Below are positions 7,919 to 14,801 of a DNA stretch of 25,341 nt, in pieces. Within the stretch, counting starts at the first letter, position 1. Each line of letters begins with the position of its first letter. Location of the stretch: NCBI GenBank assembly GCA_900321595.1, contig ONWP01000017.1, forward strand, positions 1-25,341, read 5' to 3'. The notes beneath the pieces are model-generated. The model had not been told where the DNA came from, did not search any database, and worked only from the letters and a program-made list of their open reading frames with translations. A program made the position numbers and the translations under genes. The DNA is from an uncultured Eubacteriales bacterium (lineage in GTDB: Bacteria; Bacillota; Clostridia; Oscillospirales; Acutalibacteraceae).

Positions 7919-9175
7919 TCAGCTGATCGTCGGTTCCTGCGCGAAGGCGTCGCGCACCGCGTAGTACGCGGGCTTCGGATTGCCCTCGCCGTCCACGATG
8001 CCCCAGCCGGTCTCCACGGGACAGTCGCTCTGCCCGCAGACGTAGCAGTGCTCGGAGTCGTTCCACATATAGAGGAACGCGCCGATGACGAAGCCGCAGT
8101 TTTTGAGCTTCGGGATCAGGTCGGCGTAGAATTTCGCCTGTCCCTCGGGGGAGTGCTCATAGCCGCGCAGACCGGTGCCCTCGGCCAGCTCCCGGTAGAT
8201 GTGGTTCGCGTACTCGCCGTCGAAGACCAGCGACGCGACCTCCGCGTCGGAGCGGTCCGCGTAGTTTTCGTTGATCTCCTCCGCCAGATCCTTCGGCAGC
8301 CTGTTCACAAAGGTCCAGATGTCCGCTCTGGCGGCCGCTTCGCTCTCAAAGCCGTAGGAGCGCAGGATCTCGGTCTTTTCCGCCTGCGTCTTGGGCTCGC
8401 CGAAGCCGATGTAGCCGAATTCCTGCATGATGATCGGCTTGTGGGTGACCAGCCGCACCAGCTGCAGGATCGCCATGTGCAGGTTGATGTCCTTGACGAT
8501 GTTCTCGAAGGAGCCCAGATACAGGTCCACGCCGATGTAATCGCAGTATTTGTGGTACTTCATCATGCGGAAGGGCAGCTGCAGGAAGCCGAGCCCGCCG
8601 AGATTGTAGCCCAGCAGCACGTCCCCGCGCAGGGGGTACATGGCCTCGAGCTGCACGCCGATGAACTTCGCGGCCTCATCCATGGTCAGGGGCAGGGTGA
8701 AGCGGTCCACGCCCATCTCGTTGGTCACCTGGATGCCGCCGGCGATGCCCTGCAGGTCCTCGATGATGAACCGCGCGATGGCCTGGATGCCGGGGATATC
8801 CGCCTCATTGCGGATATCCAGCCCGATCGCCCGGTAGTCGTCGGGGTAGGGGGTGACCGTCATGAGCTTGATGCCGTGGTCGGCGTACGCCTGCATTTCG
8901 GCCTTCCAGCGCTCCCAGCGGTCGGTCACATTGCCGTCCGCGTCAACGGGCATGGGCATATCCTCGCGGATCCAGCCGATGTTCGCGCCGGTGATCATGT
9001 CGTACTCGGGCTCTGGGTGGCAGACGCCGGCCATGAAGCCGCCGGCCTTTTCCAGCGCTTCGGGGATCGCCTTGTCGAATCGCGCCGTCAGGTCGAGCGT
9101 CATCACGCAGGCGACCGGCGTGATGATCGACAGCAGGACGGCGAGGAATTTGGTAAGAAATTTCGGCAGATGCAT
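7919..9175 (-). CDS. Exported TIM-barrel glycoside-hydrolase-like protein (GH-A clan type)
   Basis: The 418-residue protein has an N-terminal hydrophobic segment (about residues 8-27) after a Lys-containing start, giving a signal anchor or signal peptide. The rest reads as a TIM barrel with two acidic sites typical of clan GH-A retaining glycosidases. These are a T-N-E motif at 151-153 (candidate acid/base Glu153) and IIMQEFGY at 248-255 (candidate nucleophile Glu252), about 100 residues apart. A late YMWND segment would sit near the substrate. I cannot assign a GH family or sugar. The ATG has GGAGGG about 7 nt upstream. It lies 21 nt after the FAD oxidoreductase gene and is almost certainly co-transcribed with it. 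The similarity is motif-level, so confidence in glycosidase activity is moderate. Confidence 0.72.
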   Translation of the reverse strand: MHLPKFLTKFLAVLLSIITPVACVMTLDLTARFDKAIPEALEKAGGFMAGVCHPEPEYDMITGANIGWIREDMPMPVDADGNVTDRWERWKAEMQAYADHGIKLMTVTPYPDDYRAIGLDIRNEADIPGIQAIARFIIEDLQGIAGGIQVTNEMGVDRFTLPLTMDEAAKFIGVQLEAMYPLRGDVLLGYNLGGLGFLQLPFRMMKYHKYCDYIGVDLYLGSFENIVKDINLHMAILQLVRLVTHKPIIMQEFGYIGFGEPKTQAEKTEILRSYGFESEAAARADIWTFVNRLPKDLAEEINENYADRSDAEVASLVFDGEYANHIYRELAEGTGLRGYEHSPEGQAKFYADLIPKLKNCGFVIGAFLYMWNDSEHCYVCGQSDCPVETGWGIVDGEGNPKPAYYAVRDAFAQEPTIS

Positions 9176-9196
9176 AATCGTCCCTCCGTTCGCGTT

Positions 9197-10546
9197 TTAT
9201 CGCATTTTCCCGACGCGGTGCCAGAGCACGTCAGCCTTGAGCACCCAGGCGTAGTAGCCCGCGGTCGTCGGGGGAAAGTCCAGATAGTGCGCTTTGATCT
9301 CCAGCGCGTTTTTGAGCGCCCGGGCGGCGGCCTTCAGCGTATCGCGCGAGAGCCGTCCTGTCGCGATCCCCTTCAGGAACGCCGTCAGGACCGGCATGAC
9401 CATCGCCGGGGTGAGCTTTGGCTCCGCTCCGGCGGAGACGGCGTCCATCAGGCCGTCCGTGATCGCGCCGCTCGCGAAGACGTATTTGAATTCGTCAAAG
9501 GTCGCCGCGTTGATCACGCCGGTGAGCAGCGCCCGCAGAAAGGCGAAATCAGCGCCCTGCGCGTCGTTGTATCGCTTGTTGACGTTCCAGAGCAGTTCCT
9601 TCGACGCGTCGCCGAGCGTCAGCGCCCGGTCGAGCGCGTCAGCGGCGATTCGGATCTGCGTCATGGCGGAGGTGACGCCCTCGCCGCTCTCGGATTTCGT
9701 CAGGCAGGCGGCGTCGCCGCAGGCGATGAACCGGTCCGCGACCAGCGTGTAGGGCGGCCGCCGGTAGGGTGTGGCGCCGCGCTCAACGCGCTCGACCGTA
9801 TGCGTCGGCAGATCGATGTGACGGCACATGTCCTCGTAGATCTCGTCGCAGTGTTCGAAGCTCGTCACCGCGCCCACGCCGATGATCGCGCCCTTCGGAT
9901 CGGCGCAGGGGGCGATCCAGCTCTTGTAGTACGCCCAGAAGGTGGAGCCGTCCAGATAATCCTTCTCGTCGAGGAGCTTCACGTAGCGCAGCGTCACGTA
10001 GAACATATCGTCGCCGCCCAGCGGGAACGTCTCCATACCGTAGGTCGGGGGCAGCTGCGTCCTGCCGACGGCCGGGATGCCGGAGCAGTCGACGACGCAC
10101 CGGGCGTTCAGGCTCGTGCGCCGGCCGCGCCTTTTATAGCGCAGACCGCTGATCTTCCCGTCCTCAAAGAGGAAGCTGTCAAAGCTCGCGTCGAAGACGA
10201 ATTTCGCGCCGGCCTTTTCAGCCGCTTCGACGAGTAAAAGCGTGTATTCGCGCAGATGCAGTCCCACGGTCGGGTTCATCGCCGTCACGGGGCTGCGGTT
10301 TTCTGGATCCGCGTTGCGGTTCTTCGCGAACTCGAACGCCCACGCCGGGTCGCCCTCGACGGGGCGGGGGATCTCGAAGCGCGCGAAATCCCGCTCCGCG
10401 ATGTGGAAAATGTCGTATTTCGTGCCGATCTTGTCGCGGGGCAGCGCGTCGATCACCGTGACGGCGTACCCCCTGCGCGCCATCTCCCGGGCGAAATACG
10501 CTCCGCTCGTGCCGCCGCCGATGATCGCAACGTCGCAGACAGCCAA
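9197..10546 (-). CDS. FAD-dependent oxidoreductase, geranylgeranyl reductase/FixC-like
   Basis: The 449-residue protein begins with a Rossmann dinucleotide-binding motif, VAIIGGGTSGAYFARE, at about residues 6-21. The second FAD motif, FIACGDAACL..SESGEG, lies in the middle of the chain, as in the geranylgeranyl reductase/FixC branch that reduces isoprenoid or other hydrophobic substrates. The C-terminal third is helical and could bind a lipid. The substrate is unknown. The start is taken as TTG at 10546, because AAGGGAGGGG lies directly upstream at proper spacing. The in-frame ATG at 10564 would lie only about 7 nt after the predicted transcription start and overlaps the ribosome binding site region. 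It is the first gene of a two-gene operon with the glycosidase-like gene. Confidence 0.82.
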   Translation of the reverse strand: MAVCDVAIIGGGTSGAYFAREMARRGYAVTVIDALPRDKIGTKYDIFHIAERDFARFEIPRPVEGDPAWAFEFAKNRNADPENRSPVTAMNPTVGLHLREYTLLLVEAAEKAGAKFVFDASFDSFLFEDGKISGLRYKRRGRRTSLNARCVVDCSGIPAVGRTQLPPTYGMETFPLGGDDMFYVTLRYVKLLDEKDYLDGSTFWAYYKSWIAPCADPKGAIIGVGAVTSFEHCDEIYEDMCRHIDLPTHTVERVERGATPYRRPPYTLVADRFIACGDAACLTKSESGEGVTSAMTQIRIAADALDRALTLGDASKELLWNVNKRYNDAQGADFAFLRALLTGVINAATFDEFKYVFASGAITDGLMDAVSAGAEPKLTPAMVMPVLTAFLKGIATGRLSRDTLKAAARALKNALEIKAHYLDFPPTTAGYYAWVLKADVLWHRVGKMR

Positions 10547-10577
10547 GGGAACCCCTCCCTTCATAATTCTGCTTTCA

Positions 10578-10606
10578 ATTATATGCGGAAGACGCAAAAG
10601 TGTCAA
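10578..10606 (-). promoter_or_regulatory. Perfect consensus sigma-A promoter for the FAD oxidoreductase operon
   Basis: Reading the minus strand, TTGACA (10606-10601), a 17-nt spacer and TATAAT (10583-10578) form an exact consensus promoter. The predicted transcription start near 10571 gives a leader of about 25 nt to the TTG start at 10546. It rules out translation from upstream in-frame Met codons. Confidence 0.9.
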
Positions 10607-10683
10607 CGAATTACGGGACAAAAAATGTAAATATTGTGTAAAATCGTCCCGCGTCAGGAGGAACCGTTCTGAATTGTGGTGTT

Positions 10684-10698
10684 CGTATTGCGAATACG
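10684..10698. promoter_or_regulatory. Small palindrome in divergent intergenic region, possible operator
   Basis: CGTATT-GCG-AATACG is an inverted repeat with 6-bp arms, located between the divergent promoters and about 13 nt upstream of the conserved block at 10711. It could be a binding site for a dimeric regulator. No T-run follows, so it is not a terminator. A chance occurrence cannot be excluded. Confidence 0.35.
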
Positions 10699-10710
10699 GA
10701 AAGTTTTGTA

Positions 10711-10755
10711 AATATTCTGATACGAAATAAAAAAGTATGAAAATTGTGATAAAAT
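10711..10755 (+). promoter_or_regulatory. Promoter of first Cys-hydrolase gene with conserved upstream block
   Basis: An extended -10, TGATAAAAT (10747-10755), is preceded by a 24-nt A/T-rich block (10711-10734, opening AATATTCTGATA). That block recurs upstream of the paralogous gene at 12976-12999 with 22 of 24 matches. In both places exactly 15 nt separate the block from the -10 hexamer. No recognisable TTGACA is present, so the block probably acts as the -35/UP or activator region. Confidence 0.65.
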
Positions 10756-10776
10756 GACAATATAACATTATGGTCG

Positions 10777-10793
10777 GTTTCATCCGGTGAAAC
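10777..10793 (+). promoter_or_regulatory. Leader hairpin adjoining the ribosome binding site
   Basis: GTTTCA-TCCGG-TGAAAC forms a 6-bp stem with a 5-nt loop, ending immediately before GGGAGGT (10794-10800), the ribosome binding site of the GTG start at 10807. It may tune translation initiation; there is no T-run. Confidence 0.4.
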
Positions 10794-10806
10794 GGGAGGT
10801 CTTTTT

Positions 10807-12393
10807 GTGAGTCATATAAAAAAGGCGATCGGCGTCCTGCTGACGATGGCGCTGCTGATCCTGCCGCTGGGCGCCGCGTTCCCGGCGCAGGCCGCGTCAG
10901 ACGCGCCGATCCTGCGCATCCGCGGGGAGAATACGCTGTTCTGGGCTTCGCCCGAAGGCGTCGCGACGCCGCTGTATGACGACGGGGAATACGTCTCCGC
11001 CGTCGCGAAGGCCGCGCTGCCGCTGGCGATCCCGGCGCTGATCACCGGCAACTGGGACAAGTGGAGCGACGCCGCCTGGGAGCAGCTCAAGCCCGCCTAC
11101 GATCACTATAAGCCCGACGCCGAGGGCAACGTCCCGGCGGACACGTGGATCAATTTCAGCGAGCTCAACAGCGTGCCTTACCGGATGTCCTGTGACACCG
11201 TGGAGTTTTCGTATGAATTCTTCCCGGATATGCGCGTTTCGCCGATGGACGCGGCGGACGAGATCCACGAGACGGTCGAGCGCATCAAGGCGCTGCACGG
11301 CGCAGACAAGATCACGCTGATCGGCCAGTGCATGGGCAACGCCTATATGCTCGCCTACCTGAACAAGTACGAGGCTCCGCGCGGCTACGCGGGGATCGAG
11401 GCGGTCGTCTATTCCACCACCACCGCCAACGGTCTGCCCGACGAGGATCGGCTGTTCAGCGGTACGATCCGGTTGGAGCTGGCATCGGCTTACCGCGCGC
11501 TGGGCAACTACGAGCTGCCGGCGGAGCTTGCCGGCATGGCGGGCGGCATGCTGCTCGACCTCATTTACGATACGCTCGATCTGGCCTATCAGGCGAAGGG
11601 GCTCGGCAAGCTGACGGTCGGCGTCGTGCAGAACGTCTACGACAAGGTCAAGGTCCCGTTCATCGCGCGCGTCCTGCGCGAGTACTACGGCCGCTGCGGC
11701 GGATACGTCAGCTCCGTGACTGAGCACTACGAGGAATATAAGGACTACGTCTTCCCGACGGAGCAGGACCGGCAGACCTACGAGACGCAGATCGCGAAAT
11801 TTGACGACTATTACTACAACGTCCAGCAGCGCCAGCCGGAGATGATCCGCGACATGCAGGCCGCCGGCGTCACCGTCGCCTCCATCGCCGAGTACGGCGT
11901 GCAGAACGGCTATCCCACCGGCGGCGAGGCCGCGCTGGAGACCAGCGACGGGCGCGTGCCCGTGAGTCGAAGCTCCTTCGGCGCGACGGGCTGCCGCATC
12001 GGGCAGACGCTGCCGGAGGACTACGTCGCCTCGCGCGTTTCCTACGGCTTTGCGGATTATATCTCGCCGGACGGGCAGGTCGACGCGAGCACCGGGCTGC
12101 TGCCGGAAACGACCTGGTACATCAAAAACGCGCCGCACGCCTTCGACAGGCCGGTGATGGCGCTGGCCACGGCGATCGTCAAAACGCCCGGCGCGACGGT
12201 CGAGCGGCTGCGCGAACAGGGCTGGGCGCGCTTCCTGTGGTACACCGACGGGGACACGCCGCTGCGGCCGCTCACGGCGGAGGACACCGACGCGGCGCAG
12301 GTCGTGACGCCGAAGACGCCCAACGCGTTCCGGGCGTTCTTCCGCTGGATCAAAACGCTGTTCCGGCTTATCGGACAGTTGCTCAAGCGCTGA
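10807..12393 (+). CDS. Secreted alpha/beta hydrolase with Cys nucleophile elbow (paralogue 1)
   Basis: The 528-residue precursor has a clear signal peptide (basic start, hydrophobic core about 8-24, likely cleavage after AQA near residue 29). The alpha/beta-hydrolase nucleophile elbow reads LIGQCMGNAYML, with Cys175 where lipases have Ser. G-x-C-x-G elbows are known in polyhydroxyalkanoate synthases and dienelactone hydrolase. A candidate catalytic His is His444 (YIKNAPHAFD). Residues about 210-340 are likely a lid. The C-terminus (509-528) is a basic, Phe-rich amphipathic helix. GTG 10807 has GGGAGGT 6 nt upstream. The paralogue at 13105 matches it over nearly its whole length, at roughly 55-60% by eye. 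Substrate unknown; thioesterase, esterase or acyltransferase activity are all possible. Confidence 0.78.
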   Translation: MSHIKKAIGVLLTMALLILPLGAAFPAQAASDAPILRIRGENTLFWASPEGVATPLYDDGEYVSAVAKAALPLAIPALITGNWDKWSDAAWEQLKPAYDHYKPDAEGNVPADTWINFSELNSVPYRMSCDTVEFSYEFFPDMRVSPMDAADEIHETVERIKALHGADKITLIGQCMGNAYMLAYLNKYEAPRGYAGIEAVVYSTTTANGLPDEDRLFSGTIRLELASAYRALGNYELPAELAGMAGGMLLDLIYDTLDLAYQAKGLGKLTVGVVQNVYDKVKVPFIARVLREYYGRCGGYVSSVTEHYEEYKDYVFPTEQDRQTYETQIAKFDDYYYNVQQRQPEMIRDMQAAGVTVASIAEYGVQNGYPTGGEAALETSDGRVPVSRSSFGATGCRIGQTLPEDYVASRVSYGFADYISPDGQVDASTGLLPETTWYIKNAPHAFDRPVMALATAIVKTPGATVERLREQGWARFLWYTDGDTPLRPLTAEDTDAAQVVTPKTPNAFRAFFRWIKTLFRLIGQLLKR

Positions 12394-12412
12394 AACGGAG
12401 CATACAATACGG

Positions 12413-12441
12413 GGCTGTCTCAAACGAGGCAGCCTCATTTT
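12413..12441 (+). terminator. Terminator after Cys-hydrolase paralogue 1
   Basis: The 9-bp stem GGCTGTCTC/GAGGCAGCC (one G-U pair) with an AAAC loop is followed by TCATTTT, 19 nt after the stop codon. Confidence 0.8.
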
Positions 12442-12479
12442 CGCGGGGCCGACGCTGTGCGGCAGATCTGTCCGCGGCG

Positions 12480-12524
12480 CGAATGAAAGCTCGAAGCGCA
12501 CGGGCTTTTGCTTTTTTTCATTCG
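12480..12524. repeat. Imperfect inverted repeat in intergenic spacer
   Basis: CGAATGAAAGC (12480-12490) pairs with the end of a GCTTTTTTTCATTCG segment (12510-12524), apart from four extra T residues. It could be a second weak terminator or an element remnant. The remainder of 12442-12618 shows no gene that I can support. Confidence 0.4.
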
Positions 12525-12618
12525 GCGAGCCGTGTTCGGGGTGCTTTTTGTGCTTTTCGACGGGTGACGAATACTTGATGTTTATTTCTTTCAAACATAT
12601 ATTAAACTTATTGTACTG

Positions 12619-12647
12619 TTGACATTGTTTGCGTTTTTTTGTTAAAT
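12619..12647 (+). promoter_or_regulatory. Possible promoter upstream of the gene remnant
   Basis: TTGACA (12619-12624), a 17-nt spacer and TTAAAT (12642-12647; 4 of 6 consensus matches) lie in an AT-rich stretch directly before the short reading frame at 12657. Transcription would start almost at its first codon, leaving no room for a normal ribosome binding site. Confidence 0.4.
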
Positions 12648-12656
12648 AACAATTAA

Positions 12657-12929
12657 GTGGTGAACAAGTCCCTGCGGGAGGGGCGGCTGGTGCGGCTCGA
12701 GGATCCGGACGACGTCGTCCCGAAGCTGAGCATGGCGATGTTCACGGCAAGAGCCGACTATACCGGCGCGACCAAGCGCACCGCCGGCTACGGCGTTGAC
12801 AAGAGCGGCGCGCACAACATCAGCTACAAGCGGACCGATGTGTGGGGCGCCTTTGACGCGCTGGGGACCGAAAACGGCGGCGCGGTACTGCGTCTGAACC
12901 TCGCCTCGCTCGTCACGCTCGATATCTGA
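12657..12929 (+). pseudogene. Short orphan reading frame, probable 3' remnant of a deleted gene
   Basis: A 90-codon frame (GTG start) runs to TGA at 12927 and is followed by an excellent terminator. I do not recognise the product. It has no signal peptide or membrane helix and contains a beta-type, Gly/Thr-rich stretch (YTGATKRTAGYGVDKSG) that looks like the C-terminal end of a larger protein. GC content jumps abruptly from the AT-rich promoter-like sequence before it. The first codons lack a Shine-Dalgarno sequence, while GGGAGGGG occurs inside the frame (near 12676) with a GTG at 12690 downstream. Simplest reading: an internal deletion joined a promoter region to a gene's 3' end. A genuine 80-90-residue protein is possible but less likely. 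Confidence 0.5.
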
Positions 12930-12934
12930 AAATA

Positions 12935-12960
12935 AGCGGCTTCGGCCGCTTTTTCTTTTT
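12935..12960 (+). terminator. UUCG-loop intrinsic terminator
   Basis: AGCGGC-TTCG-GCCGCT followed by a run of ten T residues broken by one C is a textbook terminator, 6 nt after the stop of the short frame. Its strength suggests that a real transcription unit ended here. Confidence 0.92.
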
Positions 12961-12975
12961 TGAATAATCGCATTT

Positions 12976-13020
12976 AATATTCTGATATAAAATAAAAAAC
13001 TGTGATAACCATGCTATAAT
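12976..13020 (+). promoter_or_regulatory. Promoter of second Cys-hydrolase gene with conserved upstream block
   Basis: An extended -10, TGCTATAAT (13012-13020) with a perfect TATAAT hexamer, is preceded by the 24-nt block at 12976-12999. This block is shared with the promoter at 10711 (22 of 24 identical), again exactly 15 nt before the -10 hexamer. Predicted transcription start is about 13027. Confidence 0.72.
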
Positions 13021-13029
13021 CCTATTGAG

Positions 13030-13077
13030 AACGATCTGTACCCCGCGTATTTCTTTACCGGATCACGGATCGTTTTT
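13030..13077 (+). promoter_or_regulatory. Terminator-like hairpin in the 5' leader (attenuator candidate)
   Basis: AACGATCTGT (13030-13039) pairs with ACGGATCGTT (13065-13074) in a 10-bp stem with one G-U pair and a 25-nt loop. It runs straight into five T residues. It lies between the -10 element at 13015 and the ATG at 13105, so it could stop transcription in the leader, or stabilise the 5' end of the mRNA. Confidence 0.5.
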
Positions 13078-13104
13078 GAGCCTTGCGCGAAAGGGAATGG
13101 GATT

Positions 13105-14694
13105 ATGAGGAAAATTACAAAGATCACGGCCTTCTGTCTCGCGTTCGTCCTGTTTGTCCTGACCTTCGGCGCGGCGTTCGCCGCGGGAGAGCGGGCGCAG
13201 AATATCCCGGTGCTGCGGATCCACGGCGACAGCGATATCTATTTCATCGGCGACGACGGCGAGCGGCATACGCTGTACGACGACGGCGAATACGTATCCG
13301 CCATCGTGAAGGCCGCGCTGCCCTACGCGTTCCCGGCGCTGGTCACCGGCAATTGGGAAAAGTGGAGCGAAAAGGCCTGGGAGCAGCTGCAGCCGGCTTA
13401 TACGCACATCAAACCCGACGCCGAAGGAAACGTCCCGCCGGAGTCCTGGTCGGAGGACAAGATCCCGGCGGAGGAATACGCGTTCCGCGACACGCGCGGG
13501 GTTGACGAGGCGTACGAGCTGTTCCCGGATATGCGGATCTCCCCGATGGACGAGGCGGATTACATCCGCGACGTGATCGAACGGATCAAGGCCGTCACGG
13601 GACACGACAAAATCATCCTGATCGGACAGTGCCTCGGCAACGCGTACATGCTCGCCTATCTGGAAAAGTACGAGGCGCCCCGGAACTACGCCGGGATCGA
13701 ATCGGTCCTGATCTCGACGACCTCCGCGAACGGGCTCGACCGGGAGGACCGGCTCTTCTCCGGCAATATCGAGTTCGAGCTGGAATCGACTTACCGGACG
13801 ATGCATAAATTCGGGTATCCGGGCGCCCTTTACGACATCGCCGACGGCGTGCTGATCGATCTCATCTACGATACGCTCGACGTCGTTTACAGGAGTCATT
13901 TCGGCAAAAAAGTGACCATGGCTGTCGTCAACGACGTTTACAACAAGGTCAAGGGGCCGTTCATCTCAAAGATCCTGCGGGAGCATTACGGCCGCTGCGG
14001 CGGATTCGTCGCGCAGGTGCTCGACCATTATGAGGACTACCGGGATTACGTGTTCCCGACCGACGCGGACAAGGAGACCTACGCCGTCCAGCTCGCGAAA
14101 TTCGACGACTATTATTACAACGTCGGTTCGCGCCAGACGGAGATCATCGGCGCGCTGCAGGACGCCGGCGTGCATGTATCCTGCCTCGTTGAATACGGCT
14201 TCCAGTCGAAGTATCCCACGGCGGGCACCGCCGCGCTGGAGACGACCGACGGACGCGTGCCTGTCAGCCGCGGCTCCTTCGGCGCAGTCGGCAGGAACAT
14301 CGGCGATCCGTTCCCGGAGGAATACGTCGCCGCGCGCGCTGCCGAGGGCACGGACGGTTACATCTCTCCGGACCGCATGGTGGACGCGCTGCCCGGTCTG
14401 CTGCCGGAATCGACCTGGTACATCAAGAACGCGGATCACCGGTTCGACAGCGCCGTCATGACGCTCGCCACCGCGATCGTCCGGACGCCGGATGCCACCG
14501 TGGACAAGCTGGAGGCACAGGGCTTCACCCGTTTTATGAACTACACGGGCGCGGCCGCGCCGCTGACGCCGTTGCAGGCGGTCGAAGCCAACGACGAGGC
14601 GCCCATCGTGCCGCAGTCAAAGACCTCGATCGGCGCGTTCTTCCGCTGGCTGCGCACATTCTTCCGTCTGATCGGCGCGCTGATCCGCAAATAA
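13105..14694 (+). CDS. Secreted alpha/beta hydrolase with Cys nucleophile elbow (paralogue 2)
   Basis: The 529-residue precursor has a signal peptide (hydrophobic core about 8-25, cleavage probably after AFA near residue 26). The elbow is LIGQCLGNAYML with Cys176, and the candidate His lies in YIKNADHRFD near the C-terminus. Segments identical in paralogue 1 include EDRLFSG, LIDLIYDTLD-like, YGRCGG, FDDYYYNV and DGRVPVSR, so the pair arose by duplication and both look intact. The tail (last 20 residues) is again a basic Phe-rich helix. ATG 13105 has AAGGGA about 8 nt upstream. Secretion and the retained Cys suggest extracytoplasmic acyl chemistry; the target is unknown. Confidence 0.78.
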   Translation: MRKITKITAFCLAFVLFVLTFGAAFAAGERAQNIPVLRIHGDSDIYFIGDDGERHTLYDDGEYVSAIVKAALPYAFPALVTGNWEKWSEKAWEQLQPAYTHIKPDAEGNVPPESWSEDKIPAEEYAFRDTRGVDEAYELFPDMRISPMDEADYIRDVIERIKAVTGHDKIILIGQCLGNAYMLAYLEKYEAPRNYAGIESVLISTTSANGLDREDRLFSGNIEFELESTYRTMHKFGYPGALYDIADGVLIDLIYDTLDVVYRSHFGKKVTMAVVNDVYNKVKGPFISKILREHYGRCGGFVAQVLDHYEDYRDYVFPTDADKETYAVQLAKFDDYYYNVGSRQTEIIGALQDAGVHVSCLVEYGFQSKYPTAGTAALETTDGRVPVSRGSFGAVGRNIGDPFPEEYVAARAAEGTDGYISPDRMVDALPGLLPESTWYIKNADHRFDSAVMTLATAIVRTPDATVDKLEAQGFTRFMNYTGAAAPLTPLQAVEANDEAPIVPQSKTSIGAFFRWLRTFFRLIGALIRK

Positions 14695-14705
14695 ACCGAA
14701 TACCG

Positions 14706-14738
14706 GCGGCTCGGACACGCTCCGGGCCGCTGTTCTTT
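14706..14738 (+). terminator. Terminator after Cys-hydrolase paralogue 2
   Basis: A 10-bp stem, GCGGCTCGGA/TCCGGGCCGC (one U-G pair), with a CACGC loop is followed by TGTTCTTT. It ends just before the next promoter. Confidence 0.75.
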
Positions 14739-14741
14739 GAC

Positions 14742-14770
14742 TTGAAGTTTGCTTTTCTTTGTGATAGAAT
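14742..14770 (+). promoter_or_regulatory. Promoter of the secreted PHP-domain gene
   Basis: TTGAAG (14742-14747), a 17-nt spacer and TAGAAT (14765-14770), with an upstream TG giving an extended -10. The predicted start near 14777 places the ATG at 14802 about 25 nt downstream. Confidence 0.75.
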
Positions 14771-14801
14771 CGAGACAGAACGCTTCCGGGGAGGGACCGA
14801 C

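Noticed and set aside
7916..10237. A 773-codon plus-strand open frame
   Set aside because: It is antisense to the glycosidase-like and FAD oxidoreductase genes, with Arg/Val/Asp-rich composition typical of a shadow frame and no motifs.
10547..10783. N-terminal extension of the FAD oxidoreductase with a hydrophobic segment
   Set aside because: A perfect consensus promoter for the same gene lies within it and the sequence is AT-rich intergenic DNA.
10897..12594. A 565-codon minus-strand open frame
   Set aside because: It is antisense to the first Cys-hydrolase gene, which has a signal peptide, catalytic motif, ribosome binding site and a full paralogue on the plus strand.
10807..14694. Insertion sequence or mobile element explaining the gene pair
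   Set aside because: No transposase, terminal inverted repeats or target-site duplications were seen; tandem gene duplication is sufficient.
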